DNA from: Methanohalophilus portucalensis
GTDB lineage: Archaea > Halobacteriota > Methanosarcinia > Methanosarcinales > Methanosarcinaceae
Length of the DNA stretch: 64,000 nucleotides
NCBI RefSeq assembly: GCF_002761295.1
Contig: NZ_CP017881.1
Location: 1,227,069-1,291,068 of the forward strand
Direction of reading: 5' to 3'
The notes beneath the pieces were generated by a model. That model saw only the letters and a program-made list of their open reading frames with translations, was not told the origin of the DNA and searched no databases. Shown piece after piece: positions 8,871 to 18,078 of this stretch. Position 1 is the stretch's first letter; each line of letters begins with the position of its first letter. Both the position numbers and the translations under genes were made by a program.

Positions 8871-10160
8871 ATGAACGAAACCAGTGATGATACGGTAAAT
8901 CAGGGGAATTACGGATTTAAAAATATGTCCGATGTAGAATATGATTATATGAGTTCTGAAGGAGACGAAGACTTTTCAAAGTACCTTCTGGACAGGATGA
9001 AACAACTTGAATCCCGCAACAGCAAACTTAAAGAACAGTGCGATCAGATTGAATCTGAAAAAAAGTATGTCGAATCCCAGAAAGTGAAGTATGAACGAGA
9101 AGTTCGCAAACTTCGCTCCGAGATTAACCGGCTTAAAACTGTTCCTTTGATCGTGGCAAATATAATTGATGTCATTGATTCCAATAAAGTATTGATACGC
9201 AGCAGTTCGGGACCCCAGTTCATGGTAGGGGTTTCCCAGTATATAGATGAGTCCAAATTGGTTGCCGGTGTCAGGGTTGCCCTGAACCAGCAGACCCTTT
9301 CTATTGTGGACGTTCTCCCTTCGACAGAAGAACCGGAAGTCTCAGCAATGGAAGTCTTGGAATCCCAGGATATAAGCTATGAAGATATCGGTGGATTGGA
9401 TAATCAGATCCAGGATATTATCGAATGTGTCGAACTACCGCTCATTAAACCCGAGTCTTTTGAACGTGTGGGTGTGGAACCTCCTAAAGGTGTGCTCCTG
9501 CACGGCCCGCCGGGTACAGGTAAAACAATGATGGCAAAAGCGGTTGCCCATCGTACTGACGCAACTTTCATCCGTGTTGTGGGCTCGGAACTTGTGCAAA
9601 AGTACATTGGTGAAGGTTCCCGGCTGGTCAGGGAAGTTTTCGATATGGCAAGAAAGAAAGCTCCCAGCATTATTTTCATAGACGAGCTGGATGCCATTGC
9701 AGCAACCCGGCTGAGTGACACCAATGGTGCTGACAGGGAAGTACAGCGCACTCTCATGCAACTTCTTGCAGAGATGGATGGATTTGAGAACCGGGGCGAT
9801 ATTCGTATAATTGCAGCCACCAACCGGGTTGATATCCTGGATCCTGCCATTATCCGTCCGGGTCGTTTTGACAGGATGGTCGAGGTCCCGATGCCGGATA
9901 AAGAATCGCGTAGTTTGATTCTCCAAATTCATTCCAGAGGGCTTTCCCTTGCCCGGGATGTGGACTTTGATAAACTTGCCACCCTTACAGAAAATACAAG
10001 TGGTGCGGATCTGCATGCACTGACTACCGAGGCCGGTATGTTTGCTGTGCGCAATGATCGTGATAGTGTGACAATGGCTGACTTTATGGATGCCATCGAT
10101 AAGGTCTTAAAGCCCCGGCAACCTCAAGTCAATGAGCATCCGGGTGCAATGTTTGTTTAA
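8871..10160 (+). CDS. pan: Proteasome-activating nucleotidase PAN
   Basis: PAN is the hexameric AAA unfoldase that feeds substrates to the archaeal 20S proteasome. In this 429-residue protein, an N-terminal coiled coil of about 60 residues ([20 protein letters not shown] onward) is followed by an OB-fold domain. The AAA module has Walker [14 protein letters not shown], Walker [12 protein letters not shown], sensor-1 AATNR and the RPGRFDR arginine-finger motif. The pore loop is YIGEG. The protein ends MFV, which fits the hydrophobic-Tyr-any docking tail except that Phe replaces Tyr. Length matches known PANs with the start at 8871; longer in-frame starts run antisense through MBF1 and proC. 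Confidence 0.95.
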   Translation: MNETSDDTVNQGNYGFKNMSDVEYDYMSSEGDEDFSKYLLDRMKQLESRNSKLKEQCDQIESEKKYVESQKVKYEREVRKLRSEINRLKTVPLIVANIIDVIDSNKVLIRSSSGPQFMVGVSQYIDESKLVAGVRVALNQQTLSIVDVLPSTEEPEVSAMEVLESQDISYEDIGGLDNQIQDIIECVELPLIKPESFERVGVEPPKGVLLHGPPGTGKTMMAKAVAHRTDATFIRVVGSELVQKYIGEGSRLVREVFDMARKKAPSIIFIDELDAIAATRLSDTNGADREVQRTLMQLLAEMDGFENRGDIRIIAATNRVDILDPAIIRPGRFDRMVEVPMPDKESRSLILQIHSRGLSLARDVDFDKLATLTENTSGADLHALTTEAGMFAVRNDRDSVTMADFMDAIDKVLKPRQPQVNEHPGAMFV

Positions 10161-10761
10161 AGGGGGTATACCCTTTTCTCTTTTTCATATAAAACCGGAA
10201 ATAAGGATCCTGGGTATTGATGATTCAGCTCTGGTAAGTGACCGTATACTTGTGGTCGGGACTTTTTTCAGAGGGGGAATGTGGCTTGATGGAGTATTAT
10301 CCACCTACATTACCAGGGATGGTATGGATGCTACCGATTCATTAATAAGGATGATCTCAGCCAGCAAACACAGGAATCAGGCTCGTGTGATAATGCTGGA
10401 TGGAGTCACATACGGGGGTTTCAATCCGATTGACATTGTGCGCTTAAATGAATCCACAGGAATGGGTGTGATTGTGCTGATGCGCTCGCTGCCTAATTTT
10501 GAGAATATAAAAAATGCTCTCTATCATCTGGAATGCCCCGATGAAAGATTTGCTATAATAAAAAAAGCAGGCAGTATATCCCGGGTGGTAACTTCTCACT
10601 CCCCTACGCCCGTTTATATCCAGTGTGCAGGCATCGATGAAATTTCCGCCACCCGGATAGTCCAGTTAAGTGCTACCCATAGCAATATCCCTGAACCCCT
10701 GAGGGTTGCACATCTTATTGCCACCGGTATTATTTGCGGGGAATCCTGCGGCAAACCCTGA
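10132..10761 (+). CDS. DUF99 family protein (start uncertain)
   Basis: An archaeal DUF99/UPF0215 protein. The diagnostic core [10 protein letters not shown] is followed by [21 protein letters not shown] and the C-terminal region [14 protein letters not shown]. Homologues have been linked to an endonuclease V-like fold, but I cannot confirm an activity here. The family usually begins two to six residues before RILGIDD. No ATG, GTG or TTG is available there, so either the start is the ATG at 10132, overlapping pan by 29 bp, or TTG 10153, or a rare codon nearer 10189. GGGTATACCC just after the pan stop is a perfect palindrome followed by a T-rich run and might be a weak terminator. Confidence 0.75.
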   Translation: MSIRVQCLFKGGIPFSLFHIKPEIRILGIDDSALVSDRILVVGTFFRGGMWLDGVLSTYITRDGMDATDSLIRMISASKHRNQARVIMLDGVTYGGFNPIDIVRLNESTGMGVIVLMRSLPNFENIKNALYHLECPDERFAIIKKAGSISRVVTSHSPTPVYIQCAGIDEISATRIVQLSATHSNIPEPLRVAHLIATGIICGESCGKP

Positions 10762-10764
10762 TTT

Positions 10765-12111
10765 TTAATCCTGAATTGAATCCAGTACTATTTTTTCCCC
10801 TCTTTCCAGCAGTTCGTTTGCCTTTTGCTCAGTTTTGGCTTCGGCAAAGATCCTGACAATTGGTTCGGTGCCTGAAGGGCGTATCAGTAGCCACCCGTCT
10901 TCATACCATATCTTGAAACCATCAGTGGTATCAATCTCAATTCCTTCTTCCTGTATACGGCTGGCTACGTTTTCAAGTGTCTTTTTCAGATTGCCACATT
11001 TCACTTTTGTTTTTGCATTGTGATATTCCGGAACATCTGCAGCCATCTTTGAAGGTTTCACTCCAGTTGCCATTATGTCAAGTAATTTGGCACATGCCAT
11101 GGCTCCATCCCTGCAATACTGGTGTTCGGGGAAAATAAGCCCTCCATTACCTTCTCCGCCAAAAACAGCGTCTATTTCCATCATCCTGCGTGCTACATTA
11201 ATGGATCCTACAGCTGTCCAGTGAAGTTCCACACACGCTTTTTCTGCAATGTCCAGCATACGCCGGGATGAACTTACCGGCGTTACGATTGGGCCTTTTT
11301 TACCCGATATCACATATTTTGCCATCATGGAAAGCAGTATTTCTTCATCAATAAATGTACCATTTTCATCAAAGAAGACTGCCCTGTCTGCATCACCGTC
11401 CTGGGCAACTCCCAAGTCAGCATCGTAGTTTTTGACAATATCCCTGAGTTCTCCCAGTACATCAGGGGTTGGCTCGGGATTTCTCCAGGGGAAAGTACCA
11501 TCCGGCTGGGCGTTGATAGTAATAACATCACATCCCAGTTTACGCAATAAGAAGGGTAGTGTAAGAGAACCTGCACCACATCCTGTATCTATGGCCACCC
11601 GGAATCGTTTTGCGCTGATTTTTGTTGAATCGACCGATGAAATTATTCCATTGATGTAGTAATCATTGGCATTATAATCCTTGTTCAGTTCACCTGTCAG
11701 GTTCCAGTTAGCAGTGTGGAACTCGCCGGTATTGTAGATATTTTCGACCTTTTTCTCCCCTTCCCTGGAAAACTCGGTACCATCTGCGTCTATAAGTTTT
11801 ATGCCGTTGTATTCCCGGGGGTTGTGGGATGCAGTAATAACAATCCCTGCATCTGCATATTCGCGCACATAATACTGGACAGATGGGGTTGGGCAGGTTC
11901 CAATATCGATTACTTTTATACCTGCTGAAAGTAAACCGGATATTGCAGCTGCTTTTAGCATCTCTCCTGAGATGCGTGTATCTCTTCCGATAGCTACGGT
12001 CTTACCTTCTCCCAGATAGGTCCCCAGACTTCTGGAAAGATCGATTGCAAATTTAGGTGTGATGAATTCGTTAGCTATACCACGTACTCCGTTGGTTCCG
12101 AACAGGCCCAT
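10765..12111 (-). CDS. glmM: Phosphoglucosamine mutase / phosphohexomutase
   Basis: A 448-residue alpha-D-phosphohexomutase. The N-terminus FGTNGVRGIANEFITP, the catalytic phosphoserine loop TASHNPREYNG, the metal loop QDGDADRAVF, the sugar-binding loop GGEGNGG and the phosphate-binding RPSGTEPIVRIF are all present and in order. The N-terminal motif and closest family resemblance favour phosphoglucosamine mutase, which makes glucosamine-1-phosphate for UDP-GlcNAc; archaeal enzymes may also accept other hexose phosphates. It converges with the DUF99 gene, with only three bases between the stops. Confidence 0.9.
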   Translation of the reverse strand: MGLFGTNGVRGIANEFITPKFAIDLSRSLGTYLGEGKTVAIGRDTRISGEMLKAAAISGLLSAGIKVIDIGTCPTPSVQYYVREYADAGIVITASHNPREYNGIKLIDADGTEFSREGEKKVENIYNTGEFHTANWNLTGELNKDYNANDYYINGIISSVDSTKISAKRFRVAIDTGCGAGSLTLPFLLRKLGCDVITINAQPDGTFPWRNPEPTPDVLGELRDIVKNYDADLGVAQDGDADRAVFFDENGTFIDEEILLSMMAKYVISGKKGPIVTPVSSSRRMLDIAEKACVELHWTAVGSINVARRMMEIDAVFGGEGNGGLIFPEHQYCRDGAMACAKLLDIMATGVKPSKMAADVPEYHNAKTKVKCGNLKKTLENVASRIQEEGIEIDTTDGFKIWYEDGWLLIRPSGTEPIVRIFAEAKTEQKANELLERGEKIVLDSIQD

Positions 12112-12226
12112 TTGTAAACTCTCCTACTTGCTATACTAGATGCCACTTTACTATTTTAGGTTTATCAGGAGGTTGGTCTATCACCAAGAATTATATTTAA
12201 TGAATTCCAATCTATGGATCATGCTA

Positions 12227-12514
12227 ATGAAAGACGAAGGCAGGCTTGTAATCTGGCCGGCTTCCATAGATCGTTCCAAAAGCAGGAATGAAGGAAGGAT
12301 TATATCTCGCAAAAGTTCAGTAAAGGAGCCGAGTCTGGAAGAGATGGAAAAGGCAGCTGCGTCCCTGGATCTTAATCCCGAGGTTCAAAAAGACAAAGCT
12401 TATCCACGTTCCTGGTGGGAGAAAAGCGGACGTATCATGGTGGATAAGAACGAATCCAGATCTACCACGGCAAGACAGATATCTAAAACGATAAAAAAAT
12501 ATAGACAGGGCTGA
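12227..12514 (+). CDS. srp19: Signal recognition particle 19 kDa protein
   Basis: SRP19 binds the S domain of 7S RNA and prepares it for SRP54. The protein begins MKDEGRLVIWPASIDRSKSR and includes GRIIS and the AYPRSWWEKSGRIMV segment typical of archaeal SRP19. At 95 residues it is family length. A TATA-like TTATATTTAA at 12191-12200 puts the transcription start close to the ATGs at 12221 and 12227, so the mRNA is probably leaderless. I chose 12227 because homologues begin MKDKG; 12221 would add two residues. Confidence 0.92.
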   Translation: MKDEGRLVIWPASIDRSKSRNEGRIISRKSSVKEPSLEEMEKAAASLDLNPEVQKDKAYPRSWWEKSGRIMVDKNESRSTTARQISKTIKKYRQG

Positions 12515-12544
12515 ATGCCCTTTTTCTTTTTAATGATTTTAATT

Positions 12545-12718
12545 TTATGGCCAGGTACCATAACTGGCACTTAATAGAATGACGGCAAATCCACAAAGCA
12601 ATCCAAAGACTATAACTGCTTTGGGGTCCAGGTGGATTGCCCTTTTGTCCTCTTCATAATATCTCATAAGACCGGCAGAAGACATCAATCCGTTGTTACT
12701 CTGTTTCTTTTTTCCCAT
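12545..12718 (-). CDS. secG: Sec61-beta / SecG subunit of the protein translocase
   Basis: A 57-residue gene that is easy to miss. It encodes MGKKKQSNNGLMSSAGLMRY followed by YEEDKRAIHLDPKAVI, then one hydrophobic segment VFGLLCGFAVILLSA and a short tail SYGTWP. The Lys-rich start, the GLMSSAGLMRYYEE box and the DPK before a single C-terminal membrane helix are diagnostic for archaeal Sec61-beta. It accompanies SecYE in the membrane. It is convergent with srp19, another secretion-targeting gene, about 30 bp away. Confidence 0.93.
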   Translation of the reverse strand: MGKKKQSNNGLMSSAGLMRYYEEDKRAIHLDPKAVIVFGLLCGFAVILLSASYGTWP

Positions 12719-12787
12719 ATTCTTCCAGCTCTTTCCTTTTGTTTACTTGTTCCCTGATTGTATTTTATACTTTAAAAGCTTGCGCTC

Positions 12788-13807
12788 TCAGGTTCTTACT
12801 TCATCTATCAGGAATGGTGGCCTGAAGATTCCTTTTTCTGTAATTATCGCCTCAATATATTCCATCGGCGTGCTGTCAAAAGCAGGATTGATCACCGGTA
12901 CATCTTCGGGTGCTATCTGTACTCCCTGCATGTAGCGCAATTCATCAGGATCCCGCTCTTCTATCTTCACGCTGCCTTCCCAGCCTTTGAAATCAAAGGT
13001 TGAGGCAGGAGCTGCCACATAAAAAGGAATTTCGTGTTCCATGGCCACTATCGCATGGTTGTAGGTTCCGATCTTGTTGAATACAGCATCTTCTGTAACG
13101 CGGTCTGCTCCGACTATCACCTTGTCCACAAGCTCGTGGCGCATTACATAGCCACTCATGGAGTCCGAGATTAGTTTGACCGGGATGTTGTCCTGCATCA
13201 GTTCCCAGGTCGTAAGCCGCCCTCCCTGGTTCAAAGGCCGGGTCTCACATGCGATCACATTGATGTCTTTTCCCTGTTCCACGGCGGAGCGTACGACTCC
13301 CAGGGCTGTGCCCCAGTCCACGCAGGCCAGTCTGCCGGCATTACAGTGGGTCATTACGGTATCCCCGTCTTCCAGCAGGGAAGCACCATGTTTGCCGAGA
13401 GTTTTGTTGATCTGTACATCTTCATCTGCAATGGCCTGTGCTTCGCTGAGAGCTATATCCCGTATGCCTGCGGTGTCGTAGGCCTCTGAGACCGCTTTGA
13501 TCACCCGGTGTACTCCCCATCCCAGGTTTATAGCTGTGGGTCGGGTGGCCAAGATGATCCGTGCGGCATTTTTGAGATCTTCCAGGAGGCTTTCCATGTC
13601 ATTTGCACTGCTGAGTTTGCTGGCAAGGGCAATACCATAGGCACCTGCTGCTGCCAATGCGGGTGCTCCCCTGACACGCAATGATTTGATTGCCTCACAC
13701 AGCTGGGCCAGATTTTCACATTCGATTTCCCTGTATTCGACAGGCAACAGGGTCTGATCGATCATTCTCACGGTAGAATTCTCAGCATTCCATTGAATTG
13801 TTCTCAT
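12788..13807 (-). CDS. mtnA: S-methyl-5-thioribose-1-phosphate isomerase (MtnA)
   Basis: An eIF2B-like sugar-phosphate isomerase of 339 residues. It carries the MtnA N-terminus (IQW..., IDQTLLP), RVRGAPALAAAGAYG, the catalytic Cys loop THCNAGRLACVDWGTALG and the late VIVGADRVTEDAVFNKIGTY with its catalytic Asp. MtnA converts methylthioribose-1-phosphate to the ribulose form in methionine salvage. In methanogens the same fold also supports related ribose-phosphate isomerisations, so the in vivo substrate is less certain than the fold. Confidence 0.88.
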   Translation of the reverse strand: MRTIQWNAENSTVRMIDQTLLPVEYREIECENLAQLCEAIKSLRVRGAPALAAAGAYGIALASKLSSANDMESLLEDLKNAARIILATRPTAINLGWGVHRVIKAVSEAYDTAGIRDIALSEAQAIADEDVQINKTLGKHGASLLEDGDTVMTHCNAGRLACVDWGTALGVVRSAVEQGKDINVIACETRPLNQGGRLTTWELMQDNIPVKLISDSMSGYVMRHELVDKVIVGADRVTEDAVFNKIGTYNHAIVAMEHEIPFYVAAPASTFDFKGWEGSVKIEERDPDELRYMQGVQIAPEDVPVINPAFDSTPMEYIEAIITEKGIFRPPFLIDEVRT

Positions 13808-13859
13808 TATGTTTCACTCTGATGATAATTAATTTAGTCTGGTTGAGATATTTTACACC

Positions 13860-13870
13860 TTTATATATAT
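13860..13870 (+). promoter_or_regulatory. TATA box of the HD phosphohydrolase gene
   Basis: TTTATATATAT is centred 27 bp before the ATG at 13892, the normal distance to the transcription start in archaea. No ribosome site intervenes. This suggests a leaderless transcript and supports the chosen start. Confidence 0.55.
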
Positions 13871-13891
13871 CTTCCACCTAAATACACATCC

Positions 13892-15715
13892 ATGGTCAGT
13901 TCAAGGGCTATTCATGATCCTGTGCATAAAACTATCCTGTTGAATCCTCTCCAAAAGGAACTGGTGGAAACTCCTCAGGTGCAGAGGTTACGTTCCATCC
14001 AGCAGCTCGGTCTTGTTGATATCGTTTATCCGGGTGCAAAGCACAGCAGGTTTGAACATAGCCTGGGTACCATGCATATGGCATCCCTGATGGCCGATGC
14101 CCTGTCTCTGCCGCAAGAGGATAAAGTGAAAGTAGAGGTTGCAGGTCTTTTGCACGATGTAGGTCACTCTGCATATTCTCATGCCGTGGAAGATGTCCTA
14201 AAACGCAATCCCGATATTAAGCCACAATACGGTGGTATAATTAGGGAAAATCACGAAGCTTTCAGTGAATATGTCATAAGGAATTGTTTTGCAAACAACG
14301 GTAATATTGCAAGAGTCGTTGAAGATGAGCTGGGTCAGGATCCTGTTGATTTTTTCGATCAAATCGCCCTCATGGCAACAGGTAAATCTTCTTTTCTGGA
14401 AAAGCCCTATCTGGGACAGTTAATATCCGGTGATATAGATGCGGATCGAATAGATTTTTTGCTTCGTGATTCCTATCACACGGGCATATCCCTGGGATTG
14501 ATAGACGTGGATCAGATAATACAGAACCTGAGCATCCGCAATGGCAATATCGTACTGGGTAAAAAGGATGGCTGCAGTTATGATGAAGATATGACTTTGA
14601 CGGTTGCTGAATCAATGCTCATAGCCCGTGCACATCACTATAATGCTATAGTGCATCATCCTCATACCCAGTCTGCAAGAATTATGTTATTGAGGGCTCT
14701 TGAAAATGCTCTGGCTGTGTTTGGGGAAAAGAGGGATGCAGAATCTGTGAATAATGAGGTGGGTTTGTTTTTCACGCAATATAATGATGCGGACTTGATC
14801 TATTTTATAAAAACATATGGCAGCGATCAAGCACAACAGCTTATCAGTTCAGTCCTTGCGGGAAATATCTGTGACCCAATTGTACGATTTAACCAGAAAA
14901 CCCTCAACCCGGCAACCCGCATGGCCCTGTCTACAATCGCCCGGCATGGTGTGGCCAAGAAGATGTTCGAGGAGCAGCTTGAAAAGAGAATTGGGGACGT
15001 TTTTGTAGATTTGAGTGTTGCCAGCGGTGTGCCTCGCAGTACAAGGGTTGTTGTGAACGGTGAGGATAGTTTCTTTTACGATGAATCTGCCCTTGCAAAC
15101 GGTCTGGTCAGGGCAATTTCCAGGCAACTATCACTGGTTGTTTTTTCTCCTGTTGATGGTGTAGGATGCCCAGAAGCTGCACAGCTCAAGGATGTTGTAG
15201 GCCATACTGTTGATACTCTTTCCCCCCAGTTGCTGAGATTTATACGTCAGGAAAATTACCTGCCCATAGAGGGGCTGATTTTGTTGTTCTATACCGTTAA
15301 TTCCATTTTCTGGAAAGAGGAAGATGGCTTTGTCTCAATTCCTCGTTTACGTAATATAACCTGGATATATCGCATGGTCCAGCGGTTCAGTGAAGATGTC
15401 AGCCTTCGTAACCTCTTTGACTATAAATTCCATCGGGACTATGGTTTTCCTTACAGCAACAGGGTTTTTGAAGACATCCAGTTGCTCGTGGCAATGGGTA
15501 TAGTGGACGAAGACCTGCGTTATTATGAAAAAGACAACAGGTTCCACCAGCGCTATGAGTATGTCCTGACGATGCACGGAGTTAAATATGGAAAACAACT
15601 TTCAGAAGCCTACGGCCGTGAATTCAGGGAGCTTACAAAGATACTCCGGCAGGATAAACACTCAATCCCCCGGGATATTGTAACAATTCCTGCACGCCGT
15701 TATCAACAACCCTGA
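13892..15715 (+). CDS. HD-domain phosphohydrolase (dNTPase-like)
   Basis: A 607-residue HD-superfamily protein. The N-terminal third contains IHDPVHKTI, the HSRFEHSLGTMHMA metal His, the LLHDVGHSAYSH motif with the HD pair, and later GDIDADRIDFLLRDSYHTG. This pattern is that of dGTPase/SAMHD1-like proteins, which dephosphorylate dNTPs, although the substrate cannot be read from the sequence. The C-terminal half is not recognised and may regulate or oligomerise. It probably forms an operon with trmI, whose ATG follows the stop by nine bases. Confidence 0.85.
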   Translation: MVSSRAIHDPVHKTILLNPLQKELVETPQVQRLRSIQQLGLVDIVYPGAKHSRFEHSLGTMHMASLMADALSLPQEDKVKVEVAGLLHDVGHSAYSHAVEDVLKRNPDIKPQYGGIIRENHEAFSEYVIRNCFANNGNIARVVEDELGQDPVDFFDQIALMATGKSSFLEKPYLGQLISGDIDADRIDFLLRDSYHTGISLGLIDVDQIIQNLSIRNGNIVLGKKDGCSYDEDMTLTVAESMLIARAHHYNAIVHHPHTQSARIMLLRALENALAVFGEKRDAESVNNEVGLFFTQYNDADLIYFIKTYGSDQAQQLISSVLAGNICDPIVRFNQKTLNPATRMALSTIARHGVAKKMFEEQLEKRIGDVFVDLSVASGVPRSTRVVVNGEDSFFYDESALANGLVRAISRQLSLVVFSPVDGVGCPEAAQLKDVVGHTVDTLSPQLLRFIRQENYLPIEGLILLFYTVNSIFWKEEDGFVSIPRLRNITWIYRMVQRFSEDVSLRNLFDYKFHRDYGFPYSNRVFEDIQLLVAMGIVDEDLRYYEKDNRFHQRYEYVLTMHGVKYGKQLSEAYGREFRELTKILRQDKHSIPRDIVTIPARRYQQP

Positions 15716-15724
15716 GGTGGATGT

Positions 15725-16477
15725 ATGAAAGAAAATGAAACGGTGCTTTTGCGCACCCGTCATAAAGACAAATTCCGGGAATACCTGACCACAGTTTCGG
15801 GTAAACAGTTCCACTGTGAATTTGGTATTGTTGAAACGGCTGATTTGCTGGATATAAAACCCGGCGGCACCATTGTGTCCCATATGGGTCAGCAATTCTC
15901 TGTCATCAGGCCCAGGGCTCCGGATATGTTCAGACTTGCAAAACGCACGGGGGCACCGATCATGCCCAAGGATGTGGGCCAGATTATTTCCCATGCAGGT
16001 ATAAATTCTTCTGACAGGGTCCTCGAAGCCGGTACTGGCAGCGGTGTGCTTGCCATTTATCTGGGTTCTGTAGCAAAGGAAGTGATCAGCTATGAGATTC
16101 GTGAGGATTTTGTGGAGAATGCCCGGGCCAATTTGTCCATGGCCGGCCTTTCCAATGTGGAAGTTCGCTGCGGGGATATTGTGGATGTGATGAAGCAGGG
16201 CAGTGATTTTTTCGATGTTATAGTACTTGATATTAAAGATTCGGCAGAATCTGTCAAGTATGCCTGTTCTAGTCTGATTGCCGGAGGTTTCCTTGTTGTT
16301 TATTCACCTTTCATTGAACAGGCAAAAGCGGTATATCTGGAAGCAGTGAAGGCAGGATTTTACAGTGTACATACTCTTGAATGTCTGGAAAGGGAATTAT
16401 CTGTATCCGAAAGAGGCACAAGACCCGCACCTGCACGGGTGGGCCACACCGGTTATCTGACCTTTGCCAGAAAATGA
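15725..16477 (+). CDS. trmI: tRNA (adenine-N1)-methyltransferase, TrmI family
   Basis: The protein has a small N-terminal beta domain, then a class I SAM-dependent methyltransferase fold beginning at about residue 95 with the SAM loop VLEAGTGSGVLAIYLG. The acidic YEIREDF motif follows, then a late DVIVLDIKD. Archaeal TrmI methylates A57 and/or A58 in the T loop of tRNA. Length (250 residues) and the RPRAPDMFRLAKRTGAPIMP linker fit. It lies directly behind the HD phosphohydrolase with a GAGGTGG ribosome site. Confidence 0.92.
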   Translation: MKENETVLLRTRHKDKFREYLTTVSGKQFHCEFGIVETADLLDIKPGGTIVSHMGQQFSVIRPRAPDMFRLAKRTGAPIMPKDVGQIISHAGINSSDRVLEAGTGSGVLAIYLGSVAKEVISYEIREDFVENARANLSMAGLSNVEVRCGDIVDVMKQGSDFFDVIVLDIKDSAESVKYACSSLIAGGFLVVYSPFIEQAKAVYLEAVKAGFYSVHTLECLERELSVSERGTRPAPARVGHTGYLTFARK

Positions 16478-16599
16478 TCAAGGGTAGCTTTACCTTTTTT
16501 ATTTTTACATGATGTTTCAGGACTAATGATTCTGGAGCATAGGAAACTCAATTTGATTAATTTAATATAGGTTCTATTCATTAGTTCATTTCGATTAAC

Positions 16600-18078
16600 G
16601 TGTCTGATAATGGATTATGGAAAAAGAATGTTGAATCAATCAGGAAACCTTTAGAAGATGGGCGCAGGATTGCTCTGGAAAAAGGTATTAGTGAAACAGC
16701 TATAATTGATTTTAGTTCAACATCCAATCCTCTGGGCAGTCCCTTTAATTATCCGGATTGCAAACTCTGCCTGGAGGATATTTTTTCCCGTGTGGAATCC
16801 ATGTATTCATACTTTCCTGATAATGAATATTCAGAATTAAGGTCAATTGCTGCCAAATATTTTGGAAATAATATTGCTGCTGATAATATTTTTCCTGCTC
16901 TGGGGGTTGAAGATGTAATACGCATGGTATTTTCCTCGGTAATTGAAAAAGGTGATACCGTTCTTCTGAACAGGTCTCAGAATCCGGCCGATGAAAAACA
17001 TTGTATAATCAGTGGTGGGGAAGTGAACTATGTTTGTGAGGAAAATTTAAGAAACATATCTTCAGGTTTGCTGAGCAAGGCCAAACTAATCCTGCTTACC
17101 AATCCGGACAATCTTTTCGGCCATCTTTATTCAAAAAGCGATTTAATTTCTCTTCTGCAACGCTGTAATGACCATTCTACTCTGCTGGTGGTTGATGAAA
17201 GTCTGATAGACTTTGCGGCTGAATCCGTCACAATGGTTGATGAAGTATCTCATAATACCAACCTGTTGGTTATACGTTCCCTGAAAGACACATTTTCGCT
17301 TCCCGGAGCAGGGATTGCTTTTGGTATTACTAATGAGAATTTTGCAGCAATTTTGAACAGGGTACGCAATCTCTTCAACCTGGGTTTGCTGGAAGAGGCA
17401 ACGGCTCTTTCCTTGCTGGATGTGCAGGAAGAACTGATTAATACCTATTTGCCTGCTTCCAGACAATTCGTCCGGGAAAACCGCCGCTACCTTATGGAGC
17501 GCCTGAGTAAGGTGCGCAAATTCAAAACACATGAAAGCGATACATCCTTTGTCCTTGTTGATGTAAGCGCTGCAAGTCTGGATTCAGTCGAACTGACTCG
17601 CAGACTCGCTGAAAAAGGTCTTCTTGTAAGGAATTGTTCCGAATTTTATTCCATGGACCGTAATTTTATCAGGGTCTCGGTGAGGCCGAAAGAGGATACT
17701 GATAGACTTGTAGAGGCTATAGGGACAGTTGTAGTTGACAGTGCCCGGGATAGTGCCATGGAGAATCTTAACCAGATACTGGACGAAGAACCTGTCAGGC
17801 CTCTTGGTGCAAACAGGGCATGTCCCTATTATCCCTGCCATTTCAAAGGGCAGGATTGCACTTTCTGCTTCTGTCCCTTTTATCCCTGTGGGGATGAGCG
17901 CACAGGAGGCAGGTGGGTCTGTCGCTCAAGCGGAGGTAAGGTGTGGAGTTGTGAAAAATGTGGCCTGGTTCACCAAAAACCAACTGTCCAGAAACTCCTT
18001 GATGTCCTCAAATGTGAGGGGGAGATGGAATACAAACTCAAAAAAGCCTGGGATGAGGTAATGGAGCCCCTATTATGA
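16600..18078 (+). CDS. cobD: L-threonine-phosphate decarboxylase CobD with metal-binding tail, likely bifunctional
   Basis: This is the first gene of the cobamide operon. Residues 1-380 form a fold-type I PLP enzyme with the Schiff-base Lys at about K229 (RSLKDTFSLPGAGIA). It is related to CobD, which decarboxylates threonine phosphate to the aminopropanol phosphate that links the nucleotide loop. The last ~90 residues are a Cys-rich domain (ACPYYPCHF, CTFCFCPFYPCG, WSCEKCG), probably binding metal or Fe-S. A Methanosarcina mazei enzyme of this layout (MM2060) has been reported to be both threonine kinase and decarboxylase. The same is inferred here, since no separate PduX-type kinase gene lies in the operon. 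The start is GTG 16600. A TATA-like TTTAATATAG lies at 16558-16567. Confidence 0.85.
   Translation: MSDNGLWKKNVESIRKPLEDGRRIALEKGISETAIIDFSSTSNPLGSPFNYPDCKLCLEDIFSRVESMYSYFPDNEYSELRSIAAKYFGNNIAADNIFPALGVEDVIRMVFSSVIEKGDTVLLNRSQNPADEKHCIISGGEVNYVCEENLRNISSGLLSKAKLILLTNPDNLFGHLYSKSDLISLLQRCNDHSTLLVVDESLIDFAAESVTMVDEVSHNTNLLVIRSLKDTFSLPGAGIAFGITNENFAAILNRVRNLFNLGLLEEATALSLLDVQEELINTYLPASRQFVRENRRYLMERLSKVRKFKTHESDTSFVLVDVSAASLDSVELTRRLAEKGLLVRNCSEFYSMDRNFIRVSVRPKEDTDRLVEAIGTVVVDSARDSAMENLNQILDEEPVRPLGANRACPYYPCHFKGQDCTFCFCPFYPCGDERTGGRWVCRSSGGKVWSCEKCGLVHQKPTVQKLLDVLKCEGEMEYKLKKAWDEVMEPLL

Noticed and set aside
10158-10185. Palindrome GGGTATACCC with flanking T-run after pan
   Set aside because: As RNA it gives only a three-pair stem with four-base loop; too weak to call a terminator, and it lies inside the possible DUF99 coding region.
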